In this document: one piece after another, positions 8,843 to 21,790 of the stretch
Layout: the number at the start of each line of letters is the position of its first letter
How positions within the stretch are numbered: the stretch's first letter is position 1
Program-made: the position numbers and the translations under genes
Notes under the pieces: model-generated
Seen by the model: only the letters and a program-made list of their open reading frames with translations
Database searches by the model: none
What the model was told of the DNA's origin: nothing
NCBI RefSeq assembly: GCF_900182615.1
Contig: NZ_FXTE01000004.1
Location: 1-64,000, forward strand
Direction: 5' to 3'
From: Ruegeria faecimaris
Lineage (GTDB): Bacteria; Pseudomonadota; Alphaproteobacteria; Rhodobacterales; Rhodobacteraceae
Length of the DNA stretch: 64,000 nucleotides

Positions 8843-9373
8843 ATGACGATGTGGGTTTTCGGATATGGGTCGCTGCTGTGGAATCCCGGCTTTCCCGTGT
8901 CCCGCAGCGAACGCGCAACCCTGAATGGATATGCGCGGTCTTTCTGCATGAGTTCGATTCATCACCGCGGAACCGAAGAGAAACCCGGCCTTGTTCTGGC
9001 GTTGGATGAACAGCGTGACACCCTGTGCAAAGGTCTGGCCCTCGCCGTCGAGGCAGGCCACGAAGAGCGTACCTTGCATGAACTGCGCGAGCGCGAGCTG
9101 ATCTCGTCGGCCTATGTCGAAAAGATGCTTGATGTGCATTTGGAAACGGACGAGGTCGTAACGGCTGTCACCTATGTTATCGACGCAGATCACGTGCAGT
9201 ATTGCGGGGGCATGCCGTTGGAAGACCAGGCGCAGATCATTGCCCATGCTGTCGGCGGGCGCGGTCCAAATACCGAATACCTTTATAACACAGCTGAACA
9301 TCTGACCGAGATTGGTCTGCGTGATCCCGATCTTGAGTGGTTAGCGCAACGGGTGCGAAGCATTACCTCATAA
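8843..9373 (+). CDS. ChaC-like gamma-glutamylcyclotransferase
   Basis: The 176-residue product begins with the signature MWVFGYGSLLWNPGF, whose YGSL loop binds the gamma-glutamyl group. It also has the ChaC-type segment RELISSAYVEKML with a candidate catalytic glutamate. ChaC enzymes cleave glutathione to 5-oxoproline and Cys-Gly in the cytosol. ATG 8843 is preceded by AAGGA at a good distance; the frame is open further upstream. It is a single gene that diverges from DUF2125. Confidence 0.88.
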   Translation: MTMWVFGYGSLLWNPGFPVSRSERATLNGYARSFCMSSIHHRGTEEKPGLVLALDEQRDTLCKGLALAVEAGHEERTLHELRERELISSAYVEKMLDVHLETDEVVTAVTYVIDADHVQYCGGMPLEDQAQIIAHAVGGRGPNTEYLYNTAEHLTEIGLRDPDLEWLAQRVRSITS

Positions 9374-9442
9374 ACCCTTGGCGTCACCGGCAGATTTTCG
9401 GTAGATTCGCGTCAGAGCAGAAAAGAACCGGGAAAAACGCGC

Positions 9443-10624
9443 ATGGCGCAGGCACAACAGGGCGCGAGACCGCATTTCTCGCAACCCATTCGTCAGATCG
9501 TAACGATGCTTGTGGCGATCGGCCTGGCTGGTATGGGCATCTTCATGGCGCTGCCTTACGTTTTGCCGGTTTTCTATGCAAACCCGTATCTGAACGGTTT
9601 TATCCTTCTGGTATTTTTCGTCGGCGTAATTGCCTGTTTTTATCAGGTGACACAGTTGATCGGTTCGGTGCGCTGGATCGAGTCCTTCGTTGGTGGCGTT
9701 GTTCATGAGGACGCGCGCACGCCTCAGCTTTTGGCACCGCTGGCGTCGCTGCTGCGGGACCGGGGTGCGCGGTCGCAGATCAGTTCCAGTTCGACCCGGT
9801 CTATTTTGGATTCGGTGGCCGAACGGGTCGAGGAAGAGCGTGAGATCACGCGTTATATCACCAATGTTCTGATCTATCTTGGGCTTTTGGGAACGTTTTT
9901 TGGCTTGGCCACGACGGTCCCCGCTATTGTCGACACGATCCGCAGTCTCAATCCGCAGGATGGCGAAGAAGGGCTGGCCGTGTTCAATCGCCTGATGGTT
10001 GGCCTTGAAACCCAACTGCAGGGAATGGGCGTGGCCTTTGGGTCTTCGTTGCTGGGTCTTGCCGGATCACTGATTGTGGGGTTGCTGGAACTGTTCGCGG
10101 GCCACGGGCAGAACCGGTTTTATCGAGAGCTCGAAGAATGGTTGTCCTCGATCACCCGTGTCGGCTTTGCAGCAGGCGATGACGGCAGCAGCACCGAACT
10201 GGCGGTTCTGACACCGGTTCTGGATGCAATGTCCGAACAGATGAACGCCCTGCAGGACCTGTTTTCGGCGCAGGAAGCCGACCGGGCCGAGCTGTCGGGC
10301 AAGCTGGGGCATCTTGTCGGCGCAATCGGAGATATGAACCAGCGTCAGTCTGAGACCGAGAATGTCACCGCTGCGCTGGAACGTGTCGCACTGGGGCAGG
10401 ACGCTCTGCTGGATCATCTGCGGGAACAGGGGACCAGCGAAGGAATAGACGCAGAAAGCCGCATGCGCCTGCGCTCGATGGATGTTCAGTTGCTGCGTAT
10501 CCTCGAAGAAATTTCAGCAGGCCGCCAAGAAAGCATGAGCGAGCTGCGCAAGGACATCGAACTTTTGGTCAAAGCTCTTACATTGCCCCGAGGCGCCGTT
10601 CGAACCGCTCCGGAAGGAGAGTAA
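9443..10624 (+). CDS. MotA/TolQ/ExbB-like proton-channel subunit
   Basis: The 393-residue membrane protein has four likely transmembrane helices (about 18-42, 50-74, 138-160 and 192-219). The third holds the family motif GLLGTFFGLATTVP and the fourth MGVAFGSSLLGLAGSLIVGL, as in the stator subunits MotA, ExbB and TolQ. A cytoplasmic tail of about 170 residues follows, predicted helical, with heptad-like stretches. The downstream gene, 3 bp away, encodes a MotB/OmpA-like partner, so the two probably form an ion-driven complex. No flagellar, tol or ton genes are nearby. I could not assign a named system. Confidence 0.8.
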   Translation: MAQAQQGARPHFSQPIRQIVTMLVAIGLAGMGIFMALPYVLPVFYANPYLNGFILLVFFVGVIACFYQVTQLIGSVRWIESFVGGVVHEDARTPQLLAPLASLLRDRGARSQISSSSTRSILDSVAERVEEEREITRYITNVLIYLGLLGTFFGLATTVPAIVDTIRSLNPQDGEEGLAVFNRLMVGLETQLQGMGVAFGSSLLGLAGSLIVGLLELFAGHGQNRFYRELEEWLSSITRVGFAAGDDGSSTELAVLTPVLDAMSEQMNALQDLFSAQEADRAELSGKLGHLVGAIGDMNQRQSETENVTAALERVALGQDALLDHLREQGTSEGIDAESRMRLRSMDVQLLRILEEISAGRQESMSELRKDIELLVKALTLPRGAVRTAPEGE

Positions 10625-10627
10625 TCC

Positions 10628-12307
10628 ATGGCTCTGTCCCGTCGCACAGGTCAGCGGTTTCAGGGGTCGGTCTGGCCGGGTTTCGTGGATGCGATGACCG
10701 GGCTGTTGATGGTGCTGACCTTTGTGTTGACCATCTTCATGGTGGTGCAATTCGTGCTGCGCGAGACGATTTCGGGGCAAGAGGATGAACTGACCGCCCT
10801 GTCCGGCGAAGTGGCGGCCCTTGCTGGTGCGCTTGGGTTGGAAGAAAGGGAAAACAGCCGCCTTCAGGCCCGGTTAGGGGCGCTGAATGCGACCCTGACG
10901 CAGGCCGAGGAAGATCTGGCGCAGGCAGAAACCAGGATCACGTCATTCGAAGCACAGGTCGCATCTCTGTTGGCCGATCAGGAGCGGTCGCTGGGGGTTA
11001 TCGCCTCACTGGAATCTGAGCGTTCGGAATTGCTGAATGAACAAGAGGCCCTGAACCTGGCCCTTGCCCAAAGCCGTGCCGAGGTCGATGCCCAGGCCGA
11101 GGCCGCCCGGCTTGATGCTGCCCGCCGCGAAGCGCTTGAAGCGTTGGTGGCGGATCTGGAACAAAATGAGGCCGCGCAGGCCGCATTGGTCACCGAGCTT
11201 GAAGGCCAGCTTGACGCCGAAGAGGCCGCGCGCCTGGCCGAAGCTGCGGCGGCCGAAAACCTGCGCAATCGTCTGCAGGATGCGGATGCGGAACTGACCG
11301 CTATGACGCTGGCTCTGGAAGCGCAACGCAAGCAAGCCGAAGAAACCCTGACCCTGTTGGCCGCTGCGCAAGCTGCTAAGGCCGAACTGGAGCGGCAGTT
11401 TGGTGAGCTTGATAGTCAGGAGTTGCAGGCCCAGCTGCAAGCGGCATTGGCCGCCCAAACCGACGCTCTGACAGCGGAACAGATACAGCGCACATTGGCC
11501 GAAGAACGCGCAGCCTTGCTGGCCGTTGCGCGTGAGGCAATCTCTGCCGAGAAAGCCGTTTCAGCAAAGGCGCAGCGTCAGACTGCCTTGCTGAACCAGC
11601 AGATGGCAGCCCTGCGCGAGCAGTTGGGTGGATTGCAGGCTTTGCTGGACGATTACGAAGACCGCAACGCCGCCGCTGATATTCGTATTCAAACATTGGG
11701 TCAGGATCTGAACGCCGCACTCGCCCGCGCCGCCTCGGAAGAGCGTCGCCGCCGTTTGTTGGAAGAGGCCGAGCGCGCCCGGCTTGAGGCCGAGGCCGAA
11801 GCCCTTTCGGGCCAGAACCAAGAACTTACGGCGCAGGCCGAGGATCTTCAGCGATATCGTTCGGAATTCTTCGGTCGGTTGCGCGATGTGCTGGGTAATC
11901 AGGTAGGCGTTCGGATCGAAGGCGATCGGTTTGTGTTCTCGTCCGAAGTACTGTTCGATACAGGATCAGCAGTGCTGTCGCCCAAGGGTCAGCTTGAGAT
12001 CGCCAAGGTGGCCAATATACTGCGCAGTGTCGCGGCTGAAATTCCCGAAGGCCTGAACTGGGTTATTCGCGTTGACGGCCATACCGACAATGTCCCGCTG
12101 GCCGGAACTGGCCGCTATCGGGACAACTGGGAGCTTAGCCAGGGACGCGCCTTGTCGGTTGTCCGTTATATGGTCGATGCGTTGGGTATTCCACCGCAAC
12201 GTCTGGCGGCCAATGGCTTTGGTGAATTCCAACCCTTCAACCCCGCAAACACCCCAGAAGCGCGCGCTCAGAATCGCCGGATCGAATTGAAGCTGACAGA
12301 GCGCTGA
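10628..12307 (+). CDS. MotB/OmpA-like protein with a very long coiled coil
   Basis: The 559-residue product has one N-terminal transmembrane helix (about 16-44) carrying an aspartate, D21 (WPGFVDAMTGLLMVL), at the position of the proton-binding Asp of MotB. Residues about 50-412 are an almost unbroken Ala/Glu/Gln/Leu-rich coiled coil. Residues about 420-559 are an OmpA-like peptidoglycan-binding domain (DGHTDNVPL, NRRIELKL). The topology resembles MotB and ZorB, but the coiled coil is far longer than in either. It sits 3 bp after its MotA-like partner and is followed by a terminator shared with clpA. Confidence 0.85.
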   Translation: MALSRRTGQRFQGSVWPGFVDAMTGLLMVLTFVLTIFMVVQFVLRETISGQEDELTALSGEVAALAGALGLEERENSRLQARLGALNATLTQAEEDLAQAETRITSFEAQVASLLADQERSLGVIASLESERSELLNEQEALNLALAQSRAEVDAQAEAARLDAARREALEALVADLEQNEAAQAALVTELEGQLDAEEAARLAEAAAAENLRNRLQDADAELTAMTLALEAQRKQAEETLTLLAAAQAAKAELERQFGELDSQELQAQLQAALAAQTDALTAEQIQRTLAEERAALLAVAREAISAEKAVSAKAQRQTALLNQQMAALREQLGGLQALLDDYEDRNAAADIRIQTLGQDLNAALARAASEERRRRLLEEAERARLEAEAEALSGQNQELTAQAEDLQRYRSEFFGRLRDVLGNQVGVRIEGDRFVFSSEVLFDTGSAVLSPKGQLEIAKVANILRSVAAEIPEGLNWVIRVDGHTDNVPLAGTGRYRDNWELSQGRALSVVRYMVDALGIPPQRLAANGFGEFQPFNPANTPEARAQNRRIELKLTER

Positions 12308-12401
12308 TTGCAGCAAGGAAGGCCCATTGTCAGAGTTGGGTGGTTTTCCGGGCGCCCCTGAGATTTTCTTTTGAGACAGGTGACTCGGCTCGGGCAAGAA
12401 A

Positions 12402-12427
12402 AAAGCCCGGCGTAGAAGCCGGGCTTT
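12402..12427. terminator. Bidirectional terminator between the motor operon and clpA
   Basis: A perfect 10-bp stem, AAAGCCCGGC/GCCGGGCTTT, has a 6-nt loop. On the minus strand it is followed by a run of T (the AAGAAAAAA before it on plus), so it fits clpA best, and it may also stop the plus-strand operon. Confidence 0.85.
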
Positions 12428-12444
12428 GATTTGATGCGCTGCTT

Positions 12445-14769
12445 TTAATCTGCAGTCAGAAGCGGGGGTTTGTCGCCAGGGATGCGCGGTTGATCGGGGC
12501 CAAAAATGTCCAGATCCAGCTCTCCCTTCTTGACCGAGACGCGAACGACACCGCCCTTGGCCAGCTTGCCGAACAGCAGCTCCTCGGCCAGAGGTTTCTT
12601 GATGTGTTCCTGAATGACGCGTCCCAATGGGCGTGCGCCCATCTTGTCGTCATAGCCTTTGTCGGCCAGCCATTCGGCGGCTTTTGGCGTCAGGTCGATG
12701 GTCACATTGCGGTCCAGTAGCTGTGCTTCAAGCTGCAGCACGAACTTCTCGACCACCTGCAGGATGACCTCTTTCGGCAGCGGCGCGAAGGAAATGACAG
12801 CATCCAGACGGTTGCGGAATTCCGGTGTGAACATACGTTCGATCGCGGCGGTATCCTCACCTTCGCGGCGGTCGCGGGCAAAGCCGATGGCCGCCTTTGC
12901 CTGTTCTTGCGCCCCTGCATTCGAGGTCATGATCAGCACCACGTTGCGGAAGTTCACCGTGCGACCATTGTGGTCGGTCAGCTCTCCGTGGTCCATCACT
13001 TGCAGCAGGATGTTGAACACGTCCGGGTGGGCTTTTTCAATCTCATCCAGCAGCAGAACGCAATGCGGATGCTGGTCGACGCCATCAGTCAGCAAACCGC
13101 CTTGGTCGAACCCGACATAGCCCGGAGGCGCACCGATCAGGCGGCTGACCGCGTGTTTCTCCATGTATTCCGACATATCAAAACGCAGCAGTTCCACTCC
13201 CAGCGTATCCGCCAGCTGTTTCGCGACTTCGGTCTTTCCCACACCGGTTGGGCCAGCAAACAGATAGTTGCCGATGGGCTTTTCCGGCTCGCGCAGACCG
13301 GCGCGCGCCAGTTTGATGGCGCTGGACAGCGCCTCAATCGCCACGTCTTGTCCGAAGACCACCCGTTTGAGCGACTTTTCAAGGTCTTTCAGAACCTCGG
13401 CATCGTCCTTGGTGACGTTCTTGGGTGGAATGCGGGCGATCTTGGCAACAACGGCCTCAATCTCTTTGACGCCGATGGTCTTGCGGCGCTTGCTTTCAGC
13501 AACCAGATGCTGGGCTGCACCGGCTTCGTCAATCACGTCGATCGCCTTGTCGGGCAGCTTGCGGTCATTGATGTAGCGTGCTGACAACTCGACCGCGGTT
13601 TTAATCGCGTCGGCTGTATATTTGATCTCGTGATGCTTTTCGAAATAGGGCTTCAGACCGCGCAGGATTTTTACGCTGTCCTCGACCGAAGGTTCGTTCA
13701 CGTCAATCTTCTGGAACCGGCGGCTGAGCGCGCGGTCCTTTTCGAAATGCTGGCGAAACTCTTTGTAGGTGGTCGAACCCATAGTGCGCAGTTTTCCACC
13801 CTGAAGGGCCGGTTTCAGCAGGTTCGAGGCATCCATTGCCCCGCCCGAGGTGGCACCGGCACCGATGACGGTGTGGATTTCATCAATGAACAGAACCGCG
13901 TCTGGGTGATCCTCAAGCTCGGTCACGACCGCTTTCAGGCGTTCTTCGAAATCACCGCGATAGCGGGTGCCCGCCAGCAATGCACCCATATCCAGCGAAT
14001 AGATGGTGGTTTCTGACAGGACATCGGGGGCCTCGCCAGAGATGATCTTAAATGCCAGTCCCTCTGCGATTGCGGTTTTGCCAACGCCCGGATCACCGAC
14101 CAGAAGCGGGTTGTTCTTGCGCCGGCGGCATAGCACCTGAATGCAGCGCTCAACCTCATCGGCACGACCGATCAGCGGGTCGATATCGCCCGCGCGCGAT
14201 TTCGCGTTCAGGTCGATGCAGTATTTCCCCAGCGCGCTTTCTTTTTGCTCGCCATCGGCGGTGCTGGCCGGAGTTTCCTCTTCTGCCTGATCCGCGCCCG
14301 ATACCGAACGGCTTTCGCCGTAGGCCGGGTCCTTGGCCACACCATGGGCGATGAAATTCACCGCATCGTACCGGGTCATATCCTGTTCCTGCAGGAAATA
14401 GGCTGCGTTGCTTTCGCGTTCGGCAAAGATCGCGACCAGAACATTCGCCCCGGTCACTTCGGTCCGGCCCGAACTTTGAACATGGATCGCAGCGCGCTGG
14501 ATCACACGTTGGAAAGCGGCTGTCGGTACAGCCTCGGACCCGTCAATATCGGTGACAAGGTTCGATAGGTCTTCGTCGATGAATTCCACCAGAGTGCTGC
14601 GCAATTCGTCAAGATCGACGCTGCAGGCTTTCATCACGCGGATCGCATCGGGCTCTTCCAACAATGCCAGAAGCAGATGCTCCAGCGTTGCGAATTCATG
14701 TCGCCGTTCATTCGCAGCCGCCAGGGCCGCGTGGATGGCTTGTTCTAGTGTGCTCGAGAATGAAGGCAC
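12445..14769 (-). CDS. clpA: ATP-dependent Clp protease ATP-binding subunit ClpA
   Basis: The 774-residue AAA+ unfoldase has the N-terminal Clp_N repeats (about 1-150, the ClpS-docking region) and two AAA modules with Walker A at about 225-232 (GDPGVGKT) and 506-513 (GPTGVGKT). An IGF loop in the second module ([10 protein letters not shown]) is the kind that docks ClpP. ClpA feeds unfolded N-degron and other substrates to ClpP in the cytoplasm. The adaptor gene clpS, often just upstream, is not here; the next gene upstream is gloB, 174 bp away. Confidence 0.95.
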   Translation of the reverse strand: MPSFSSTLEQAIHAALAAANERRHEFATLEHLLLALLEEPDAIRVMKACSVDLDELRSTLVEFIDEDLSNLVTDIDGSEAVPTAAFQRVIQRAAIHVQSSGRTEVTGANVLVAIFAERESNAAYFLQEQDMTRYDAVNFIAHGVAKDPAYGESRSVSGADQAEEETPASTADGEQKESALGKYCIDLNAKSRAGDIDPLIGRADEVERCIQVLCRRRKNNPLLVGDPGVGKTAIAEGLAFKIISGEAPDVLSETTIYSLDMGALLAGTRYRGDFEERLKAVVTELEDHPDAVLFIDEIHTVIGAGATSGGAMDASNLLKPALQGGKLRTMGSTTYKEFRQHFEKDRALSRRFQKIDVNEPSVEDSVKILRGLKPYFEKHHEIKYTADAIKTAVELSARYINDRKLPDKAIDVIDEAGAAQHLVAESKRRKTIGVKEIEAVVAKIARIPPKNVTKDDAEVLKDLEKSLKRVVFGQDVAIEALSSAIKLARAGLREPEKPIGNYLFAGPTGVGKTEVAKQLADTLGVELLRFDMSEYMEKHAVSRLIGAPPGYVGFDQGGLLTDGVDQHPHCVLLLDEIEKAHPDVFNILLQVMDHGELTDHNGRTVNFRNVVLIMTSNAGAQEQAKAAIGFARDRREGEDTAAIERMFTPEFRNRLDAVISFAPLPKEVILQVVEKFVLQLEAQLLDRNVTIDLTPKAAEWLADKGYDDKMGARPLGRVIQEHIKKPLAEELLFGKLAKGGVVRVSVKKGELDLDIFGPDQPRIPGDKPPLLTAD

Positions 14770-14898
14770 GCGGGTGCTCCTCTGTCTTGGGTCAGAAGGG
14801 GGCGGGCTGAAGGCCGGATCCCCATCCCAACCATGTCCTCATACTATTAGAGTTTGGTTGATCAGAGCCCGGCTTCAAGGGTTTTCTTGCTCTTGACA

Positions 14899-14915
14899 GT
14901 CACATTTGTTGTGAC
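14899..14915. repeat. 17-bp inverted repeat upstream of clpA
   Basis: GTCACA-tttgt-TGTGAC is a perfect dyad in the 174-bp gap between clpA and gloB, both on the minus strand. It could be an operator or the base of a gloB terminator. The half-site order is opposite to a CRP site. Confidence 0.3.
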
Positions 14916-14943
14916 CGTGGCTGTGAAGTAGGTGAAATAGGTA

Positions 14944-15711
14944 TCAAAACCGATCTTTTCTAGCCCTGATTTCAGCAAAAATTTTGGCTGGTTCGGCGCC
15001 TGCCATACCCAGATGCGCCTGAATCGCCGGGTCAGCGGCGCGCAGGAAGGGGTTAGTGGCCTTTTCCAGCGCCAGAGTGGAGGGAACTGTAGGCTGTTGT
15101 GCGGCTCGGGTGCTGTCAATTTCTGCGACGCGTTTCTGCAGCGCAGAATTTCCTGGATCGACGGTGAGAGCGAATTTGGCATTGGACTGCGTGTATTCGT
15201 GCCCTGAACAAACCAGCGTGTCATCCGGCAAGGCGCTCAGTTTACACAGCGATTCCCACATCTGCGGTGCGGTGCCTTCAAACAGGCGTCCACAACCCAT
15301 TGCCATCAGGCTGTCGGCGGTAAAGACCACCGCGCTTTGCGGCATGTGAAAGGCGATGTGACCAAGAGTATGCCCCGAAACGTCCAGAACAAGGACGGGT
15401 TCCCCGCCGATTTCAAAACTGTCGCCGTCATTGACCTGTTGATCCAAAGGTGGCAGGCGATGTGCGTCGGCTGCCGCGCCGATCACCGTCGCCGGGTGCT
15501 GTTCCAAAATGGCCGGCAACCCGTCGACATGGTCGAAATGGTGATGCGTGAGCAACACATGAGACAAGCCCCAGCCAAGTCGTTCCAGTTCTGACAGAAT
15601 CGGGCCACTTTCAGGCGCGTCGATTAATGCGGTGTTGCCGCTAACCGCGTCATGCGCCAGAAATGCGTAGTTATCGCTGAGACATGGGATGGTGACGATC
15701 TCAAGAGGCAT
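14944..15711 (-). CDS. gloB: Hydroxyacylglutathione hydrolase (glyoxalase II)
   Basis: The 255-residue product is a metallo-beta-lactamase-fold hydrolase with the binuclear metal motif THHHFDH at residues 55-61 and the [10 protein letters not shown] and CSGHEYT segments typical of glyoxalase II. It hydrolyses S-lactoylglutathione to lactate and glutathione, the last step of methylglyoxal detoxification. It is divergent from a methyltransferase gene, with start codons 61 bp apart. Confidence 0.93.
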   Translation of the reverse strand: MPLEIVTIPCLSDNYAFLAHDAVSGNTALIDAPESGPILSELERLGWGLSHVLLTHHHFDHVDGLPAILEQHPATVIGAAADAHRLPPLDQQVNDGDSFEIGGEPVLVLDVSGHTLGHIAFHMPQSAVVFTADSLMAMGCGRLFEGTAPQMWESLCKLSALPDDTLVCSGHEYTQSNAKFALTVDPGNSALQKRVAEIDSTRAAQQPTVPSTLALEKATNPFLRAADPAIQAHLGMAGAEPAKIFAEIRARKDRF

Positions 15712-15772
15712 GGCCTTTTGCCCTTTCGTTGCTAGACTGCGCTCAGCTAATCCGATTGGCCAGGTGTCCGCA

Positions 15773-16507
15773 ATGCATCTTGATGTGCAGGATCTGAGGA
15801 ATTTCTACTACCGCAGCACTCTTGGTCGTGCAGCGCAGGCGGCCATTCGTGGGCGAATGATTGATCTGTGGCCCGAGGCCAAAGGTCAAACCGTCGTAGG
15901 GTTTGGCTTTGCTGTGCCGTTGTTGCGGCCATACCTGAAAGATGCGCGCCGCGTCATCGGGCTGATGCCCGGGCCGCAGGGGGTGATGCCCTGGCCTGCG
16001 GGAATGCCCAACGTATCTGTTTTGACGGAAGAGACCTTGTGGCCGATTGAAACGGGCCATGTGGACAAGCTGGTGGTGATGCATGGACTTGAAACGTCAC
16101 AACGTCCCGCCGAATTGCTGGCGGAATGCTGGCGTGTGCTTGGTCCCGGTGGACGGGCGCTTTTTATCGTACCGAACCGTGCGGGGCTGTGGTCACGGAC
16201 CGATCGAACGCCATTTGGATTCGGGCGCCCTTATTCTGCCTCGCAGTTGGAAAGTCAGCTAAGGGCGCATCACTTTATGACGGATAACTATTGTTCCGCC
16301 TTGTATTTGCCTCCGTCCTTCCGTCGATTCTGGTTGAAATCCGGCAGCCTGATAGAGAAAACTGGCCAGCGTTTGCCGACGATCATGGCAGGCGGCGTTC
16401 TGATGGTTGAGGCGACAAAGCAAATCAGACCGCCCAGCGGAACCGTCACCAAAGCGACAGGGCGCCGTCAGATCAAGGCGCTGGATGGCCTGCTCAAGCC
16501 AGCCTAG
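15773..16507 (+). CDS. Class I SAM-dependent methyltransferase
   Basis: The 244-residue product has a methyltransferase type 11 layout: a shortened SAM-binding first strand ([15 protein letters not shown]), then [25 protein letters not shown] late in the fold. The glycine-rich loop is atypical (GFGFAVP in place of GxGxG). The substrate is unknown. ATG 15773 was selected; the open frame starts at 15689, inside the gloB leader. The gloB/methyltransferase divergon is, from memory, common in Rhodobacterales. Confidence 0.75.
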   Translation: MHLDVQDLRNFYYRSTLGRAAQAAIRGRMIDLWPEAKGQTVVGFGFAVPLLRPYLKDARRVIGLMPGPQGVMPWPAGMPNVSVLTEETLWPIETGHVDKLVVMHGLETSQRPAELLAECWRVLGPGGRALFIVPNRAGLWSRTDRTPFGFGRPYSASQLESQLRAHHFMTDNYCSALYLPPSFRRFWLKSGSLIEKTGQRLPTIMAGGVLMVEATKQIRPPSGTVTKATGRRQIKALDGLLKPA

Positions 16508-16656
16508 CGCAACGCCGGTACTAGCTTCCATCATAAGGCCGAAACACGCGAAAATGGCTGCAGGAATCGCAAAACCTTGCGGTTTGGTAACATTTTTCAC
16601 CCTCATCAGCCGTATAAAAGGGTCGCACCCAAGCTAAGTATCTGAAATAGAACGCT

Positions 16657-16686
16657 TTGTGGATAAGGTGCCCATGGTGATAATAT
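16657..16686 (+). promoter_or_regulatory. Candidate promoter of the atp operon
   Basis: TTGTGG (16657-16662) and TAATAT (16681-16686) are 18 bp apart, about 130 bp before atpH. An additional TATAAA lies at 16613-16618 without a well-spaced -35. The 310-bp gap from 16508 to 16817 holds no gene that I can see. Confidence 0.4.
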
Positions 16687-16817
16687 GTTGCTAGCTGGGT
16701 TTACCTCTGCTACATCCCCGTTGATTTTGATCCCCGGCCTTATGGACGGGGTTTCTTCACGCCCCCGGGTAGCTGCCGCAACGCGAATTCGGGGCCCAAA
16801 ATATCGGAAGGGTGGAC

Positions 16818-17378
16818 GTGTCCGAACCAGCTTCGATTTCCACAGGCATTGCCGAGCGCTATGCCACAGCGATTTTTGAGATCGCTAAAGAGAATAAAGA
16901 CCTCGCAGGTCTGGAAACCGGAATCAACGATCTGGCAGCAGCATTGGGCGACAGTGCCGATCTGCGCGACCTGATCGCCTCGCCTCTGGTTTCGCGCGCT
17001 GAACAAGAAGGCGCGATTACAGCGATTGCCGACAAGATGGGTCTGAACGCCATCCTGCGCAACACGCTGGGTCTGATGGCGCAGAAACGCCGTCTGTTCG
17101 TTGTGCCGCAACTGGTGCAGGTTCTGCGCGACATGCTGGCCGAAGAGCGTGGCGAAGTGACCGCCGATGTCGCCTCGGCCAAGGCGCTGACTAAGACACA
17201 GATGGATAAACTGTCCAAAACGCTGTCCGAGCGTGTGGGCAAGACCGTGACAATAAATGCGACCGTTGATGAAAGCCTCATCGGCGGTCTTGTCGTTAAA
17301 GTGGGCTCGAAGATGATCGACAGCTCGATCCGCTCCAAGCTCAACTCCCTACAGAATGCAATGAAAGAGGTCGGATAA
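16818..17378 (+). CDS. atpH: ATP synthase F1 subunit delta
   Basis: The product of about 186 residues is the OSCP/delta subunit (TGIAERYATAIFEIAKEN at the start; LIGGLVVKVGSKMIDSSIRSKL near the end). Delta ties the F1 head to the peripheral stalk of the ATP synthase. Two GTG codons are possible: 16812 and 16818. I prefer 16818 because CGGAAG then lies 7 bp upstream; with 16812 it would be too close. It is the first gene of atpHAGDC, and the F0 genes are elsewhere, as usual in alphaproteobacteria. Confidence 0.95.
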   Translation: MSEPASISTGIAERYATAIFEIAKENKDLAGLETGINDLAAALGDSADLRDLIASPLVSRAEQEGAITAIADKMGLNAILRNTLGLMAQKRRLFVVPQLVQVLRDMLAEERGEVTADVASAKALTKTQMDKLSKTLSERVGKTVTINATVDESLIGGLVVKVGSKMIDSSIRSKLNSLQNAMKEVG

Positions 17379-18917
17379 ATGGGAATCCAAGCTGCAGAGA
17401 TTTCTGCAATCCTGAAGGACCAGATCAAGAATTTTGGTCAGGAAGCCGAAGTGGCCGAAATCGGTCGCGTGCTGAGCGTCGGTGACGGGATTGCCCGTGT
17501 ATACGGCCTGGACAATGTGCAAGCCGGTGAGATGGTCGAATTCCCCGGTGGCATCATGGGCATGGCGCTGAACCTGGAAAGCGACAACGTCGGTGTTGTT
17601 ATCTTTGGTTCTGACCGTGACATCAAAGAAGGTGACACTGTTAAGCGCACCAACTCGATCGTGGACGTGCCAATCGGCAACGGTCTGCTGGGTCGTGTTG
17701 TTGACGGCCTGGGCAACCCGCTGGACGGCAAGGGCCCGATCGAATCCACCGAGCGCGGCGTTGCAGACGTCAAAGCGCCGGGCATCATCCCGCGTAAATC
17801 GGTTCACGAGCCGATGGCAACCGGCCTGAAATCGGTCGACGCGATGATCCCGATTGGCCGTGGCCAGCGAGAGTTGATCATTGGTGACCGTCAGACCGGT
17901 AAAACTGCCGTTGCTCTGGACGCGATCCTGAACCAGAAAGTGTACAACGAAGCAGCAGGCGACGACGAGTCCAAGAAGCTGTACTGCGTTTATGTGGCCA
18001 TCGGCCAAAAGCGTTCGACCGTTGCTCAGCTGGTGAAGAAACTGGAAGAATCCGGTGCGATTGAATATTCGATCGTTGTGGCCGCAACCGCGTCCGATCC
18101 GGCGCCGATGCAGTTCCTGGCACCTTATGCCGCGACCGCGATGGCTGAGTTCTTCCGTGACAATGGCCGCCACGCGCTGATCATCTATGATGACCTGTCG
18201 AAACAGGCCGTGTCTTATCGTCAGATGTCGCTCCTGCTGCGCCGTCCGCCCGGACGTGAAGCCTATCCTGGCGACGTTTTCTATCTCCACTCCCGCCTGC
18301 TGGAGCGTTCGGCGAAGTTGAACGAAGATTTTGGCGCGGGTTCGCTGACGGCTCTGCCGGTTATCGAAACCCAGGGTGGCGACGTTTCGGCGTTTATTCC
18401 GACCAACGTGATCTCGATTACCGACGGCCAGATCTTCCTTGAAACCGAGCTGTTCTATCAGGGTATTCGTCCTGCTGTGAACACCGGTCTGTCGGTTTCG
18501 CGTGTAGGCTCCTCGGCTCAAACCAACTCGATGAAGTCGGTTGCCGGCCCGGTTAAGCTGGAGCTGGCTCAGTACCGTGAAATGGCTGCCTTTGCGCAGT
18601 TCGGTTCCGACCTTGACGCCGCAACCCAGCAGCTGCTGAACCGTGGTGCGCGTCTGACCGAGCTGATGAAACAGCCGCAGTACTCGCCGCTGACCAACGC
18701 TGAAATCGTTTGCGTCATCTTCGCTGGCACCAACGGTTACCTCGACAAGATCGACGTCACCGATGTTGGCCGCTATGAAGCTGGCCTGCTGGCGCATCTG
18801 CGTGGCAAGCACGCGGATCTGCTTCAGTGGATCACGGACGAAGATCCCAAGATCAAGGGTGATGCTTCCGACAAGATCAAGGCTGCGCTGGACGAATACG
18901 CCGCAACCTTCGCTTAA
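17379..18917 (+). CDS. atpA: ATP synthase F1 subunit alpha
   Basis: The 512-residue product is the non-catalytic alpha subunit. It has the P-loop [11 protein letters not shown], the [17 protein letters not shown] region and the alpha/beta signature [14 protein letters not shown]. Three copies alternate with beta in the F1 head. The ATG directly follows the atpH stop with no gap, which suggests translational coupling. Confidence 0.98.
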   Translation: MGIQAAEISAILKDQIKNFGQEAEVAEIGRVLSVGDGIARVYGLDNVQAGEMVEFPGGIMGMALNLESDNVGVVIFGSDRDIKEGDTVKRTNSIVDVPIGNGLLGRVVDGLGNPLDGKGPIESTERGVADVKAPGIIPRKSVHEPMATGLKSVDAMIPIGRGQRELIIGDRQTGKTAVALDAILNQKVYNEAAGDDESKKLYCVYVAIGQKRSTVAQLVKKLEESGAIEYSIVVAATASDPAPMQFLAPYAATAMAEFFRDNGRHALIIYDDLSKQAVSYRQMSLLLRRPPGREAYPGDVFYLHSRLLERSAKLNEDFGAGSLTALPVIETQGGDVSAFIPTNVISITDGQIFLETELFYQGIRPAVNTGLSVSRVGSSAQTNSMKSVAGPVKLELAQYREMAAFAQFGSDLDAATQQLLNRGARLTELMKQPQYSPLTNAEIVCVIFAGTNGYLDKIDVTDVGRYEAGLLAHLRGKHADLLQWITDEDPKIKGDASDKIKAALDEYAATFA

Positions 18918-18932
18918 GGGAGAGGCGGGCAC

Positions 18933-21253
<2,321 letters not shown>

Positions 21254-21265
21254 GGAGCACACCTG

Positions 21266-21676
21266 ATGGCAAACACGATGCACTTTGACCTCGTCAGCCC
21301 CGAGCGGAGCCTTGCTTCGCTCGCGGTGACTGCGGTCCAGCTTCCCGGCGCGGACGGGGACATGACGGCGATGCCCGATCATGCCCCCACCATCACCACG
21401 TTGCGCCCCGGTCTGCTAAAGGTCGAGGCACCCGAAGGGTCCAGCGAATACCTGGTCACCGGCGGGTTTGCCCAGATCAATGGCGACAGCATGTCGGTTC
21501 TGGCCGAAAAGGCCATTCCGGTCTCTGAAGTGACCCGCGCGCATCTGGACGATCTGATCGCCGAGGCACGTGCGTCGCATGACGCGGCCAAAGGCGGCGA
21601 CGATCAATCAGTCGTCGACGATGCGGCCAAGCTGCTGGCCGATATGGAAGCTCTTGGGACACATATGAGCCTGTAA
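21266..21676 (+). CDS. atpC: ATP synthase F1 subunit epsilon
   Basis: The 136-residue product has the N-terminal beta-sandwich of epsilon ([32 protein letters not shown]). The C-terminal helical arm, which inhibits ATP hydrolysis in many bacteria, looks shortened and acidic. It ends the operon and is followed by a strong terminator. Confidence 0.95.
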   Translation: MANTMHFDLVSPERSLASLAVTAVQLPGADGDMTAMPDHAPTITTLRPGLLKVEAPEGSSEYLVTGGFAQINGDSMSVLAEKAIPVSEVTRAHLDDLIAEARASHDAAKGGDDQSVVDDAAKLLADMEALGTHMSL

Positions 21677-21698
21677 GTTTCAGGACATGTAGATTTAG

Positions 21699-21730
21699 AA
21701 ACGGCCCTGCCTGTGCGGGGCCGTTTTTTT
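21699..21730 (+). terminator. Terminator of the atp operon
   Basis: The stem AAACGGCCCTGC/GCGGGGCCGTTT (12 bp with one U-G pair) has a CTGT loop and is followed by a run of T. Confidence 0.92.
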
Positions 21731-21790
21731 GTGGTGATTTTGGATGAAGGGCGGTCTAAGGTTCCGTAATTCTTTATAAAAGACGACAAA

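Noticed and set aside
9443..12307. Zorya-type phage defence system
   Set aside because: The MotA/MotB-like pair recalls ZorA/ZorB, but no ZorC, ZorD or ZorE genes follow, and the coiled coil is in the MotB-like partner and not in the channel subunit.
14899..14915. CRP binding site upstream of clpA
   Set aside because: The half-sites are in the reverse order (TCACA before TGTGA) with a 5-bp spacer, so it does not match the CRP consensus.
17349..18932. Long minus-strand open frame (527 codons) across atpA
   Set aside because: It is the antisense shadow of atpA, caused by codon bias; the translation shows no family features. The same holds for long minus frames over atpD (19751-21382), groEL (32571-34286), atpG, hisC and rpsD.
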